NCBI GenBank assembly: GCA_025352795.1
Contig: JANXSF010000013.1
Span: forward strand, 16,176 to 80,175
Length of the DNA: 64,000 nt
Direction: 5' to 3'
Origin: Acidobacteriota bacterium
GTDB lineage: Bacteria; Acidobacteriota; Terriglobia; Bryobacterales; Bryobacteraceae
Under the pieces are notes generated by a model. The model was given only the letters and a program-made list of their open reading frames with translations. It searched no databases and was not told the origin of the DNA. The translations under genes and the position numbers were made by a program. Shown here in pieces: positions 54,951 to 64,000 of this stretch (the first letter of the stretch is position 1; each line of letters begins with the position of its first letter).

Positions 54951-55727
54951 TTAAAGCACTCCACCCAATGGATTTCGACGACCCGGTGCATTACGGTTTT
55001 TCTGCTGAGATGGTAATTCCCCAGTATCACCAATGCCTCGGCGAGGTGATAGCTGGCCAAATTCGAGTTCGTCGGGTGTATATTGCAAAGGCCTATCGAT
55101 GACCATTTCCACCGTACTGCCGCGGCTTAAAATGGCATCTGGACCACGGGTCAACAGGACGCCAATCATTCCTGCCGCTGCACCCGCTGCGGCGCCCACC
55201 AAGGTGCCTGTCATGGGTGCCTTAGCCGCTGCTCCGGCAATCGCACCGATAGAAGCACCGGTGGCTGCGGTTCCAGCAATAACCATGGCGTCGCTGCCCT
55301 TGCCGCCCTCGCTACGAATTTTTCCTTCGGCCCGATCCAACTCATCCCGGGAACGTCCATCAATCGCCCCGATCCGTGCCCGAAAATCTCGAGTCACGCC
55401 ATTGGGAAGAATCAGCGTGTCGAAACGAATGTACAATTCTCCACGACCACGCATACGCCCTGGTTTCTTCACTTGTGTCACCGTTCCAGCAACGTGACTG
55501 CCCACAGGAATGACAATTTTGCCGCCGGACAGGATAGGAAATGCTGTTTCCAAATAGATACGGTCCCCTTCGGCAGCATTCTTAGTCGAAACACTGTTAA
55601 TGAAAGAAAGTGGAACATGGGTGCCCGCTTCGATGACGAAATCGTTTTGACCTTGCTCAGTCTGCTGCCCAAGCAAACCACTCAGTGTGCAGACCCACAT
55701 GGTCAAACCAGCCAGGAAAATGCGCAT
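54951..55727 (-). CDS. Exported hypothetical protein with glycine/alanine-rich helical segment
   Basis: A 258-residue protein. AGGAGGA four bases before ATG 55727 decides this start over a longer frame to 55772. A signal peptide (RIFLAGLTMWVCTLSGLLG) is followed by a beta-rich region (IEAGTHVPLSFINSVSTKNA, GSHVAGTVTQVKKPGRM) resembling the barrel-like domain of TrbI/VirB10-type or similar envelope proteins. A glycine/alanine segment (about 155-195, with GTAATGASIGAIAGAAAK) looks like a glycine-zipper membrane segment. I cannot assign a function. Confidence 0.75.
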   Translation of the reverse strand: MRIFLAGLTMWVCTLSGLLGQQTEQGQNDFVIEAGTHVPLSFINSVSTKNAAEGDRIYLETAFPILSGGKIVIPVGSHVAGTVTQVKKPGRMRGRGELYIRFDTLILPNGVTRDFRARIGAIDGRSRDELDRAEGKIRSEGGKGSDAMVIAGTAATGASIGAIAGAAAKAPMTGTLVGAAAGAAAGMIGVLLTRGPDAILSRGSTVEMVIDRPLQYTPDELEFGQLSPRRGIGDTGELPSQQKNRNAPGRRNPLGGVL

Positions 55728-55787
55728 CGGTCCTCCTAAAGATACTTTCATTGTAGAGATTAAAACACTCATTCGCAGGGAAGAGTT

Positions 55788-56591
55788 TCATGGAATTGTA
55801 CTGGCTGGGGTAAAAAGACCTTCTGGAGAAGTTTCTTCGCCTACCTTGATTTGAATTTCCAGGGGTGTCTGGAAGTCAATTGGAAGCCGCACATTAATTT
55901 GATAGAGACCGGCAAAGCCAGGGGCCACTCCGGCGTAGAAAATCGCTTCTTTCGCTAAGGGTCGCCGATTCAAGAGGACTTGAAAATCGGCCTGACGCTC
56001 AATTCCGGCGGCTTTCACAGCCAGGAATCCGGTTATGGAAGCAGGTGCCGTCTGCCCCAGCCCGGCGGCATAAAGGATGATGACTTCTCCTGGTCGAGCC
56101 GGTTTTTCCAAAGTACAGAGTTCTCCGTTCGCATGAGTAGCAATCACCGTTGAAGGATCACTTTGAAAAAGTCCAGGAACGGCATCCAGTAACTCAACCT
56201 CCACTTTAGGGCCGGTAATGGAATCACAGAAAACTTTCAGGACTCTCACTCCGGGGCGCAGATTTGCAGGCACAATGAAGTTCACTTGTCCCGGCGAAAC
56301 AAACAATAGTGGAGCGGAAATGTTGTCGATGAAAACGCTGGTGCAACTTCCGGGGTAGACCGATGGCAGGAATCCGGTGATCAATTCTTTGGCACCGGCG
56401 GCCATGGTGGCAGTGGCCAGGCCCTTACCGTAAATTGTGGCAATACTATTGGGAGCCAATTTTCCAGGTCGATTGGTGGCTGCGTGGACGATACTGTTTT
56501 GTGTGTAAGACGGCGAATTCAACGCCGGCGGCTGCTGGGCCCAAGCGGGAATACTCAGCAGGAGCGCTACCCAAATTGGCAGGCGCATCAT
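55788..56591 (-). CDS. TIGR03437-type exported protein (Solibacter C-terminal domain)
   Basis: A 267-residue protein with a signal peptide (MMRLPIWVALLLSIPAWAQ) and nearly all of the remainder a TIGR03437 domain: NRPGKLAPNSIATIYGKGL, CTSVFIDNISAPLLFVSPGQ (the most typical block), VNFIVPANLRPG, GEVIILYAAGLGQTAP. In Solibacteres this domain normally sits at the C-terminus of large surface proteins; here it stands almost alone. Function is unknown. It is followed 60 bases later by the exported protein gene on the same strand. Confidence 0.9.
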   Translation of the reverse strand: MMRLPIWVALLLSIPAWAQQPPALNSPSYTQNSIVHAATNRPGKLAPNSIATIYGKGLATATMAAGAKELITGFLPSVYPGSCTSVFIDNISAPLLFVSPGQVNFIVPANLRPGVRVLKVFCDSITGPKVEVELLDAVPGLFQSDPSTVIATHANGELCTLEKPARPGEVIILYAAGLGQTAPASITGFLAVKAAGIERQADFQVLLNRRPLAKEAIFYAGVAPGFAGLYQINVRLPIDFQTPLEIQIKVGEETSPEGLFTPASTIP

Positions 56592-56692
56592 GTTATCGAA
56601 ACAAAGGGTGGGAAGTAATTCCTACTTTTATTGTACTGCTTTGGTCAATTCGAATTGCTACCCGCAGATAATTCTGAGCGACATTTTACGCT

Positions 56693-56780
56693 GATCCGAG
56701 CGGTTGACCGCGAGGGAGCGGTGTTTGATGTAATCTCAGAGACAACAGCCACCACTCCCTTGCGGACACGGGTCGGTATC
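56693..56780. repeat. Inverted pair of a 30-bp dispersed repeat (repeat B)
   Basis: Arm 1 (56693-56722) reads GATCCGAGCGG..CGAGGGAGCGGT; arm 2 (56751-56780) reads ACCACTCCCTTGCGG..GGTCGGTATC and is its imperfect reverse complement. A single copy, closer to consensus, is at 60374-60404. Together they form a REPIN-like pair. The element lies between the 3' end of the TonB receptor at 56817 and the start of the TIGR03437 gene. Confidence 0.6.
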
Positions 56781-56816
56781 AAATTCGTTCGTTATTGGAA
56801 CACGTACTGCCGCTTA

Positions 56817-59800
56817 TTAGAATGCGTACTTCAGAGCCAACTGCCATTGCCTGGGGATGTAGTTGGCAAAGGCACCAAAAATAAGGCCAGCCTGCCCAGG
56901 ACAATCGACGCAGGAACTGGGATTGGCCAGATTCGTGTGATTAGTGAAGTTGAACGATTCCGCGCGGAACTGCATGGAATGTCTTTCGTTGATCTTGAAA
57001 GTCTTAAAGAAAGACATGTCCATTTGGCCGAAATTTGGTCCCACAATCGCATTGCGTCCTACGGTACCGAACTTCGCACGCTGCGGACGCTGCCATGCAC
57101 CATCCACTTGTCCATTGGCGGTCAAAGGTCCACTGGTGGTCTTAAACCAACCGAACTGGTCAGGATTGGAAACGGAGAAATCGCCAACAGCATCGGGACG
57201 GCACCAGCCAGTGTCCCGGTCAGAACTGCAATCCCGATAGCTGGGCGTAAAGGGCTGGCCGGCCATATAGCTCCACGTGCCGTTGAGTTGCCAACCACCC
57301 AGAAGGAAGTCCACCGCCTTGGGGGCATCGGACATGAACTTCTTGCCTTTGCCGAAGGGCATTTCATATAACGAAGCCAGGAAGAACACATGACGTCGAT
57401 TATTGTTGGAAACACCACGGGCCAACTTGGCATCACGAGGATAGTAAGTTCCGTCGTAGTCAATATTCTTAGACCAGGTGTAGTGCGACATTACGTTGAG
57501 TCCACTGGAAAAGCGCTTGTCGAATTTCAGTTGCAGAGAGTTGTAGTTATTGCTGGCATCGCTGCCGTAGTAACGTAGATTTTGCGACCAGCCGAACTTG
57601 TTGAAGTAAGGCTTCCGTTGATTGGTAGTCAACGTGCCAAAGCCATTGATATCGGCCTGATTGGGATCGTAATCGCCACCTGTTCCCGCAAACACATGGG
57701 TGCCTTTGGTACCGACATAGCCCACTTCCACCGACGAAGTGGAATTCAGTTGACGCTGAATGGTAAAGTTCCATGCATCCACAGTGGGGAAGCGCACTGG
57801 ATTAGAGATGATGAAGGCTGTGACACCATTTGGAAGAATATTCTTGCCGTTTGGTCCTTTCCGTTGCGCTGCCAAAATACTAGCTGGATCCAACGCATCA
57901 GGACCCTTCGATAGACTGAATACAGCATCGTAATTGTTGGTGGGTTGCACAGATTGAATGCCCAGAATGGGTAGGTTCTGGGTAACGTTGTGGCCGAAGA
58001 TGGAACCGAAAACGCCCAGATTGAAGCCGCGACCATATCCCGAACGGATCACTGTTTTGGAATTCAACTGGTAGGCCGCGCCCAACCGAGGCGCGAACAA
58101 TTTATTGGAAGTCTTCACATTCAGATCCAGACCTGTGTCGCCTTGACCAGCCACGGAAACCTCACCTGTGGCCAGATCAACAAACCCGCCGTTGCCAGCA
58201 CCGTTGACATATTGGGGACGATACGATTCCCAACGAATCCCATAGTTCACCGTCAGCTTGTTGGTGATGCGCCATTGATCTTGCACAAACAGGAAAAAAC
58301 GGTTTTGAGTTTCACGCGCATCCAGTGAATTGGAAACGTAACGCTCAAATCGAGAGACGTCACCCATAAGAAAGGAAGCTAAGCCCGAACCGCCGCCAGA
58401 AGGGCCCTGCGTGCGCGCCGCGTCAAAGTTCAGTTCACCGGAACGATGCCGATCACTGGGGACGCGCAAGTTGTGTGCACGCCGGATATCGGCACCGAAC
58501 TTCACGGTGTGGTTGCCCTTGATCTTGGTCCAATTATTGACAAACTGAAATTGGTTTTCATCTTGAATCAGGGGGCAATTGCAGCCGTTCACACCCAGCG
58601 CATATCCAAACTTGAACAAGCTGCTTCCATACCCGTTAATAAAAAAGGCGGGCATGCCGGAATTGAAATTGGCATCCACGTTCACCCCAGGAATACCCGC
58701 ATCCTTAGCTGGTGATGTGCCAATGCCGTTGGGCTGGCCAAACACGTGATAGCGCATGTAACCGAAGCGGAAATCAGTAAGTAAGTTGGGGCGAATATTG
58801 TAATCAAACCCTGCTGCAATGGAGTGATTTCGCGAATCGGATGCACCGGCATAGGCGCTGGTAGAACCGGAAGAATCAAGCCCAGGGCCGCCTGCGACAA
58901 GTCCAAAAGAACCTGGGGCCACAGTGCGGAAATCCTGCACGGAGTATCGACCGAAGGTATGAATTTTGTCCGTCGTGAAATGATCTACACGAACGTTGAA
59001 GGCGTCGTCGTTAAATTTGACACCACCGGAACTAGCGAAGTTGGGTTGGTCCAGTGACGCGCTGGTATTCGCCGAAGGAATCAATTTTAAAAGATTCAGT
59101 GTTGGAGTTGATAGACGACTCGGTGGAATGATGTTGCCAGGAAACTGCGTCCTGACCGCTGGAGCGCCGCTGGCTGGATCGAAAATATTGACGCCAGTAG
59201 CACTCAAATTGCCCGTCCGTTCCGCTTCTGAGGGAACTCGCAATAAGGCACCGCCGCCAGTGTTCCGTTTGGTTCCCTGATAATCTGCAAAATAGAAAAG
59301 CTTGTTCCGGATGATGGAACCGCCAATGGATCCGCCATACTGGTTCCATTGAGTCAGCGGAATTGTGCGGCCATTGGAATTAGGAATTACGCGAGATTGT
59401 GTAAATGGGTTGCGGGCGATCATATGATCGTTGCGCAGGAATTCAAACAGCGACCCATGCAATTGATTGGTCCCTGATTTCGTCTGCGCACTGACTACGC
59501 CGGCGCTGGCAACGCCAAATTCGGCATCGTAATTCGCGGTGGTGATCTTCGCTTCGGTAACCGATTCCAGGGTGGGGTTAATAATAATCCAGCCAAGCAC
59601 TGCGTCGTGATTATCTGTGCCATCCAGCAAATGCGAAGTTCCGGCAAAGCTTTGTCCATTGACCAGCATGCGATAGGAACCCTGTGGGTTTTCCGCCGAT
59701 GCTGCAGTGAGTGACGTTGGGAAACTTACTACGCCTGGCGTCATTAATTGAAAGTTTGTGAAGCGCCGATTGAGCACAGGCAGTTCCGTCAAGGTACGGC

Positions 59801-60215
59801 TACTATATGTCGATGCGACATCACTCCGCTCCGTTTTTAGAATGCCTGTTTCAGCACTCACTTCCAATATTTGGGTAACCTCGCCTACTTCCAAACGGGA
59901 GTTTACTTTCACTTCTGTATCTACGGAAACAGAAATATTGTCCTGTACTGTCACCTTAAAACCGCCTGCTTCCACACGGACCCGGTAGCGCCCTACAATG
60001 AGAAATCTTTGGGTATAGTTGCCCGATTCATTGGTTGTTGTGGCCTGTGATACCTCGCGGCCCATATCGGTGATGGTCACTTTGGCATTGGGGACGGCAG
60101 CCCCCGAAGCGTCAACAACAGTGCCCACAATGGTTCCGTAAACAGCTTGTGCCCAAGTGGGCGTAGTGGCAAACAGAACTGAAAAAACGGTCAGAAGTAA
60201 AATTCGGATACGCAT
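56817..60215 (-). CDS. Oar-like TonB-dependent receptor
   Basis: A 1132-residue outer-membrane receptor. ATG at 60215 has AGGGGG four bases upstream and opens a signal peptide (IRILLLTVFSVLFATTPTWAQ); the frame extends to 60266 without support. A carboxypeptidase-regulatory-like domain (about 25-110; GTIVGTVVDASGAAVPNAKVTITD) precedes the plug (AGVVSAQTKSGTNQLHGSLF) and a barrel ending WQLALKYAF. The same family as the receptors at 13545 and 60424, but clearly diverged from both, so these are paralogues with different ligands rather than recent copies. Repeat B follows its 3' end. Confidence 0.95.
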   Translation of the reverse strand: MRIRILLLTVFSVLFATTPTWAQAVYGTIVGTVVDASGAAVPNAKVTITDMGREVSQATTTNESGNYTQRFLIVGRYRVRVEAGGFKVTVQDNISVSVDTEVKVNSRLEVGEVTQILEVSAETGILKTERSDVASTYSSRTLTELPVLNRRFTNFQLMTPGVVSFPTSLTAASAENPQGSYRMLVNGQSFAGTSHLLDGTDNHDAVLGWIIINPTLESVTEAKITTANYDAEFGVASAGVVSAQTKSGTNQLHGSLFEFLRNDHMIARNPFTQSRVIPNSNGRTIPLTQWNQYGGSIGGSIIRNKLFYFADYQGTKRNTGGGALLRVPSEAERTGNLSATGVNIFDPASGAPAVRTQFPGNIIPPSRLSTPTLNLLKLIPSANTSASLDQPNFASSGGVKFNDDAFNVRVDHFTTDKIHTFGRYSVQDFRTVAPGSFGLVAGGPGLDSSGSTSAYAGASDSRNHSIAAGFDYNIRPNLLTDFRFGYMRYHVFGQPNGIGTSPAKDAGIPGVNVDANFNSGMPAFFINGYGSSLFKFGYALGVNGCNCPLIQDENQFQFVNNWTKIKGNHTVKFGADIRRAHNLRVPSDRHRSGELNFDAARTQGPSGGGSGLASFLMGDVSRFERYVSNSLDARETQNRFFLFVQDQWRITNKLTVNYGIRWESYRPQYVNGAGNGGFVDLATGEVSVAGQGDTGLDLNVKTSNKLFAPRLGAAYQLNSKTVIRSGYGRGFNLGVFGSIFGHNVTQNLPILGIQSVQPTNNYDAVFSLSKGPDALDPASILAAQRKGPNGKNILPNGVTAFIISNPVRFPTVDAWNFTIQRQLNSTSSVEVGYVGTKGTHVFAGTGGDYDPNQADINGFGTLTTNQRKPYFNKFGWSQNLRYYGSDASNNYNSLQLKFDKRFSSGLNVMSHYTWSKNIDYDGTYYPRDAKLARGVSNNNRRHVFFLASLYEMPFGKGKKFMSDAPKAVDFLLGGWQLNGTWSYMAGQPFTPSYRDCSSDRDTGWCRPDAVGDFSVSNPDQFGWFKTTSGPLTANGQVDGAWQRPQRAKFGTVGRNAIVGPNFGQMDMSFFKTFKINERHSMQFRAESFNFTNHTNLANPSSCVDCPGQAGLIFGAFANYIPRQWQLALKYAF

Positions 60216-60373
60216 GGATCCCCCTACCTTCTTAGACGCGTGCAAGGCGTTCAACTGCCTTCTCATGTCAAGGATTTAGTAGATGCTATAACTCTAATTA
60301 ATCCAAAGTCAACCGTCATCGATAATTTTTAACATTAAAAGTTAGCAACACGCACAGTAAAACGGCCAAGCTA

Positions 60374-60404
60374 ACCGACTCCCTTGCGGTCGCGGCTCGG
60401 TATC
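60374..60404. repeat. Single copy of the dispersed repeat B
   Basis: ACCGACTCCCTTGCGGTCGC followed by GGCTCGGTATC. It matches arm 2 at 56751-56780 in about 25 of 30 positions. It also lies just after the 3' end of a TonB-dependent receptor gene (60424) and before the start of the next one (60215). Confidence 0.6.
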
Positions 60405-60423
60405 TCAACTTCGGTATTAAGCG

Positions 60424-63400
60424 TTAAAAAGTTAACCGCAGTGCGAACTGCATTTGCCGTGGCGTTCCTACGATGCCGGAAATAATTCCAGCACTGGGGC
60501 TGCCCACTGCGTTGTTCGGAATATCGAACTGGGCATGGTTGAACAGATTGAAGATTTCTGTACGAAACTGCAGCTTGAACTTTTCTGTAAGAGCGAAGTT
60601 TTTGAACAAGGATGCATCCAAGTTCGCCCGACCAGGGCCATATAAAATATTGCGGCCACTGTTCCCGTAAGTGAAAATTGTAGGCGTGCTGAAAGCCGCC
60701 CCACTGGCTCCACTTCCCAATGTGGTGTCGAACCATTTGGCGATGGTGGGATTGCTTAATTCTCCAGTTTTGTTGCGATCCGGACGACTGCTGCCTGCAT
60801 TCGCAACAGAGCTGGAAAGAGTGGGGGTGAAAGGCAATCCGGTCTGTTTGACAAAGATCATGTTGGAATCCCAACCGCCGATAATGTTATTCAACAGCTT
60901 GTGTTGCGTACTAAAAGTTCGTCCCTGTCCAAAAGGTAGTTCGTAGTTCGCGCTGAACACCAAGCGATGGCGTTGGTCAAAGCCGGAGTTCCCGCGATCC
61001 ACCCGACGAAAGCGCGGATCTTGAGGCAGCGGACCATTATCGGCACCGCCAAATTGATTGGCAATGTAGTCAACCGAATGCGACCAGGTGTAAGCCAGCA
61101 GGAATCCAAATCCTTTGGAAAAACGTCGTTCCACCGTGGACTGTAAAGAGTGATAGGCAGACAATCCATCGGAAACGTTGTAGTCAGCGTTGACAACGTT
61201 AGGAGCAATTGCAAACAGTGGACGGCGGGGACCTACCGCACCAGGACCCGGAATCTGCTGGTTGTAATTATAGGAGTTGTCTAATTTGCGTCCAAGGTTT
61301 CCTACATATCCGATTTTGAAAACCAGATCTTTTGGCAGTGATTGCTGAATTTGAAAGTTGAACTGCTCTGCATAGCCAGAGCGGAAGTTGGGGTCAATGG
61401 CGATCATATTGCCCACGGGGTTGTTGGAAACCACTTTCGGATCAAGGTTGGGAATTGGATCCAGACCATCAATCACACGTCGGGGATTGGCCACAAATTG
61501 ATTAATAGTGGCGGCGTTGATCGGTCCAAAAGGTAACTGTCGATGACGCCGCATCAGCAATCCTTCACTGCCTGCTGGATTGAAGAAGATGCCAGCACCT
61601 GTGCGGATCACTGTGCCCTTGCGCAGACGATAGGCAAAGCCCAAACGGGGCGCAACGTTGTTCAAATCGGCATGAACATTGGTGTACTCATCGGTATTGA
61701 AGCCCGCGATGAGTAACTTGCCAGTGGGGATGTCGAAGTTGGACCACTTGTTATTCAACTCGCGTGTAGGAGTATCGAATTCGTACCTCGTTCCAATGTT
61801 CATCGTCAGACGATCAGTAATCTTCCAATCGTCCTGCACATAGAAATTCCATTCCCATTGGATGATGCGAGGAACAAATAAAGTGAAGTCCTGTTCAATT
61901 GTGTTGGGAGTTCCCAGCAGCAGTGCGGCCATGGCGTCGCCGGTGGAAGCGGCGTTGTTGGGGTCGTCAGTAAAAGTGCGTCCAAAGTTGAAACGCCCAT
62001 TGCCACGATTCGTCTGATACTGCGTCAGCCTGCGGTTACGAAAATCCATTCCATATTTAATGGTGTGGTGGCCGCGCAGATTGGTGAAACTGACTCCCGG
62101 ATTGTAAGTATCTTCAAAGCGGATAATGGGCAGGGAACGGGTTTGGCCAATGCCGGTATAGCCTGCCGGACTGAAGATCGGAATGCCGTCGGAATTAGGC
62201 CCTTGGTTGGCACCTTTCACGCCCAGTTTCTCACCAATCTTAGCCCCAGCCGTTGCACCTTCCTGACGGAAATTGAGATCAAATCGATTCCAACCCATCT
62301 TAACTTCTATGATGTAGGTGGGGGTCCAGGTTCGAACCCAACTGGTGACAATGTGAAACGCCTTCAGGGCGGAATCGCCCGCAAAAGTGTCCTCGTTACC
62401 CAAACCGAATTTTCCGTCCAGCCCAGGAATGGTTGCGTTTAGAAAAGTGGAAGGACGGGTGCTTATCGTATCCTGCCTGGAGAACCGGCCAAAAATATTA
62501 TTTCGCTCGTTCAGGTTGTAATCAATGCGCCCATCGCCCTGGTTCCATTGCTGTTTTTCTTTCGGACTGGTGGTTTGATTGTTGACCAAGCCACCAATGG
62601 TGGGCAATGGGTAAGCTTGCACCATGCGCGCCATAATGGGATCCATCCGCACTGCGGGGATCTGTCGTCCGGCGAAAGGGGTTCGAGTGAATCCGGTGGC
62701 TGTGCCGGGAGTGGCAACCAACGAGTTAGGATCAAAAATATCACGCACAGCGGAGAAGTCTCCAAGCCGGGTTTGGACGGTGGGAACAGTGTTCACAAAC
62801 GCTCTTTCCTGACGGCGTTGGTACCCTTCATAATTCGTAAAGAAGAATAATTTGTCGGGTATCACTTTACCGCCGAAACTGGCGCCAAACTGGTTTTGCC
62901 GCAGTGTGGGCTTGTTCGGTAAAAAGAAATTACGGGCATCGGTTTTGTCGTTCCGTAAGAAGTCGTAGGCACTGCCATGCCATTCATTGGAACCCGATTT
63001 CGAGATGACATTCACCGTGGCTCCGGAGTTGCGACCCTGGTCGGCAGTAAACATGTTGGTCTGAATTTTGAACTCACGCACGGCTTCAACGGAGGGTCGA
63101 AGAACAATGGACAGCGTGAGTCTTTCGTTGTTGTCTATGCCATCGAACAGAAAGTTATTGGAACCTTCGCGATTTCCGTTAGCGAATATTTCGCTACCTG
63201 GACGCAGATCGTCAGGGCGTGTACCGCTCATAATAGTGCCTTTCGCGCCGAAGCCGACACCGGTCACGCCTGGTCCAAGGGTGGCCAGTTGCACGAAGTT
63301 GCGCCCATTGAGCGGTAGATCGGCGACGGCTCTGGCTTCAATAACCTGACCAATGGCCGAATTGCTTTCTTCAAGCAGCGGTGCGGAGGAAGTCACTTCA

Positions 63401-63765
63401 ATTCTTTCGGAGACCTGACCCACTTCAAGTTGCAGATCAATCCGAGCAGACTGATTTACTTCCAGATGAATGTTGTCTTGAAACGTAGCCTTGAAGCCAG
63501 CTTTTTGAACGCTCACTTTATAGCGACCAGGTTGGAGAAGCGGCAGCGTATACAAGCCGCTGTCATCGGAGTTGGTTTCCCGAGACACAAGCGTGTCCAG
63601 GTTTTGCACCGCAACTCTAGCGGAAGCAACGGCAGCACCGGTCTTATCACTGACGGTGCCGGAGAGGGTGGCAAAGTTCTGGGGGAAGGCTGTGTACGGG
63701 GAAAAGATACTGAACGATATCAATGCCAAGGCACGGAGGGTGGAGCCAGGGAATATGTATTTCAT
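60424..63765 (-). CDS. Oar-like TonB-dependent receptor
   Basis: A 1113-residue outer-membrane receptor: signal peptide (about 1-29), carboxypeptidase-regulatory-like domain (about 30-118; SGTVSDKTGAAVASARVAVQ, GRYKVSVQKAGFKATFQDN), plug (AVADLPLNGRNFVQLATLGP, NSGATVNVISKSGSNEWHGS) and barrel to the C-terminal MQFALRLTF. It resembles the other two receptors in layout. The gene is followed by repeat B and then by the paralogue at 56817-60215. Its upstream space is occupied by the end of an insertion sequence from about 63862, 97 bases from the start codon, which could affect its expression. Confidence 0.95.
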   Translation of the reverse strand: MKYIFPGSTLRALALISFSIFSPYTAFPQNFATLSGTVSDKTGAAVASARVAVQNLDTLVSRETNSDDSGLYTLPLLQPGRYKVSVQKAGFKATFQDNIHLEVNQSARIDLQLEVGQVSERIEVTSSAPLLEESNSAIGQVIEARAVADLPLNGRNFVQLATLGPGVTGVGFGAKGTIMSGTRPDDLRPGSEIFANGNREGSNNFLFDGIDNNERLTLSIVLRPSVEAVREFKIQTNMFTADQGRNSGATVNVISKSGSNEWHGSAYDFLRNDKTDARNFFLPNKPTLRQNQFGASFGGKVIPDKLFFFTNYEGYQRRQERAFVNTVPTVQTRLGDFSAVRDIFDPNSLVATPGTATGFTRTPFAGRQIPAVRMDPIMARMVQAYPLPTIGGLVNNQTTSPKEKQQWNQGDGRIDYNLNERNNIFGRFSRQDTISTRPSTFLNATIPGLDGKFGLGNEDTFAGDSALKAFHIVTSWVRTWTPTYIIEVKMGWNRFDLNFRQEGATAGAKIGEKLGVKGANQGPNSDGIPIFSPAGYTGIGQTRSLPIIRFEDTYNPGVSFTNLRGHHTIKYGMDFRNRRLTQYQTNRGNGRFNFGRTFTDDPNNAASTGDAMAALLLGTPNTIEQDFTLFVPRIIQWEWNFYVQDDWKITDRLTMNIGTRYEFDTPTRELNNKWSNFDIPTGKLLIAGFNTDEYTNVHADLNNVAPRLGFAYRLRKGTVIRTGAGIFFNPAGSEGLLMRRHRQLPFGPINAATINQFVANPRRVIDGLDPIPNLDPKVVSNNPVGNMIAIDPNFRSGYAEQFNFQIQQSLPKDLVFKIGYVGNLGRKLDNSYNYNQQIPGPGAVGPRRPLFAIAPNVVNADYNVSDGLSAYHSLQSTVERRFSKGFGFLLAYTWSHSVDYIANQFGGADNGPLPQDPRFRRVDRGNSGFDQRHRLVFSANYELPFGQGRTFSTQHKLLNNIIGGWDSNMIFVKQTGLPFTPTLSSSVANAGSSRPDRNKTGELSNPTIAKWFDTTLGSGASGAAFSTPTIFTYGNSGRNILYGPGRANLDASLFKNFALTEKFKLQFRTEIFNLFNHAQFDIPNNAVGSPSAGIISGIVGTPRQMQFALRLTF

Positions 63766-63861
63766 GGTGTGAATCTTATCACCTGAAATATTGTGTGTCT
63801 ATGTAATTATTAGTGCCGCGTTCAGGCAGAGAGAAAGCTGCCTGATATACAGCGAAGCACC

Positions 63862-64000
63862 TGTAGGGGCCAAGTGAGAAGTTCCTAAATGAGCCAAGTA
63901 GAAAGTTCCTCTTGACAGCTGAAAAGCTGAAGGATGGAACGAATCGAAATGAGCCAAGAAGAAAGAGACAATTTAGACTGGCTGAAGCGAGCCAAAGACG
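63862..64000 (+). mobile_element. Left end of an insertion sequence (truncated by the window)
   Basis: TGTAGGGGCCAAGTGAGAAG at 63862 begins a terminal region with two tandem 24-base-period repeats, CAAGTGAGAAGTTCCT (63871-63886) and CAAGTAGAAAGTTCCT (63895-63910). A transposase-like reading frame starts 39 bases later. Multiple transposase-binding repeats inside an IS end are characteristic of IS21/ISNCY-type elements. The right end is outside the window, so boundaries and target duplication cannot be checked. Confidence 0.55.
63949..64000 (+). CDS. Putative transposase, N-terminal fragment
   Basis: Seventeen codons remain: MSQEERDNLDWLKRAKD. This resembles the start of helix-turn-helix transposases of the ISNCY/integrase-core type, which begin with a short polar helix such as MSxxERDxLxxLKxxK. 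The frame is open at the window edge. The gene sits within the IS end described at 63862. The family is uncertain from such a short piece. Confidence 0.5.
   Translation, partial: MSQEERDNLDWLKRAKD

Noticed and set aside
56631..57371. 246-codon plus-strand open frame across the end of a TonB receptor gene
   Set aside because: It lies opposite the barrel-coding region, has no recognisable domain and arises from the antisense frame of a real gene.

Overview
The window looks like a chromosomal segment of an Acidobacteriota bacterium, most likely of the Solibacteres/Bryobacterales group. The reasons are three giant Oar-like TonB-dependent receptors with an N-terminal carboxypeptidase-regulatory-like domain, a TIGR03437-type (Solibacter C-terminal) protein, a PVC-type membrane-bound dehydrogenase with HEAT repeats and a C-terminal cytochrome c domain, a PEP-CTERM protein and a DUF1111-type di-heme protein. 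This assignment is inferred from protein content, not from a marker-gene tree.

Layout. 1-1.2 kb: end of a minus-strand operon (hypothetical, ankyrin protein, start of pheS). 1.3-4.4 kb: split transketolase followed by a soluble NarL-type two-component system. 4.7-12.8 kb (minus): metH, a PhoB-like regulator, a PEP-CTERM protein, a PhoR-like kinase and a Tat-exported DUF362 protein. 12.9-16.9 kb: RidA-like protein and the first TonB receptor. 17-21.3 kb: serS divergent from a PVC-type dehydrogenase. 21.5-26.2 kb: MlaF-like ATPase, mobA, cell-wall hydrolases (lytic transglycosylase and AMIN-amidase), diguanylate cyclase. 26.5-29.9 kb: unknown exported protein, clpP, ECF sigma/anti-sigma pair. 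30.3-31 kb: interrupted uracil-DNA-glycosylase-like gene. 31.2-36.2 kb: thioesterase, DUF6526, a galactonate-dehydratase-like enolase and a three-gene redox operon (porin-like protein, CuA cupredoxin, di-heme oxidoreductase). 36.1-37.2 kb: brnTA toxin-antitoxin locus with a perfect palindromic operator and a frameshifted toxin. 37.3-39.4 kb: large Tes/MJ0619-like radical SAM protein. 39.7-43.1 kb: rsmE, Rrf2 regulator, cysK, DUF72. 43.2-45.6 kb: an antitoxin-like orphan and an S46 peptidase. 45.8-52.9 kb: circularly permuted ATP-grasp protein, NtrY/NtrX-like pair, copper ATPase. 52.9-63.8 kb (minus): degenerate-GGDEF protein, exported proteins and two TonB receptors. The window ends in the left end of an insertion sequence.

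Functional themes are envelope biology (receptors, amidase, transglycosylase, S46 peptidase, possible membrane-spanning lipid synthesis), periplasmic redox chemistry and many two-component systems. Three loci look decayed or recoded: a glycosylase with an in-frame TAG, a frameshifted BrnT, and a toxin remnant ahead of an orphan antitoxin. Several classes of palindromic repeat sit in the spaces after gene 3' ends. No tRNA, rRNA, riboswitch or CRISPR array was seen.
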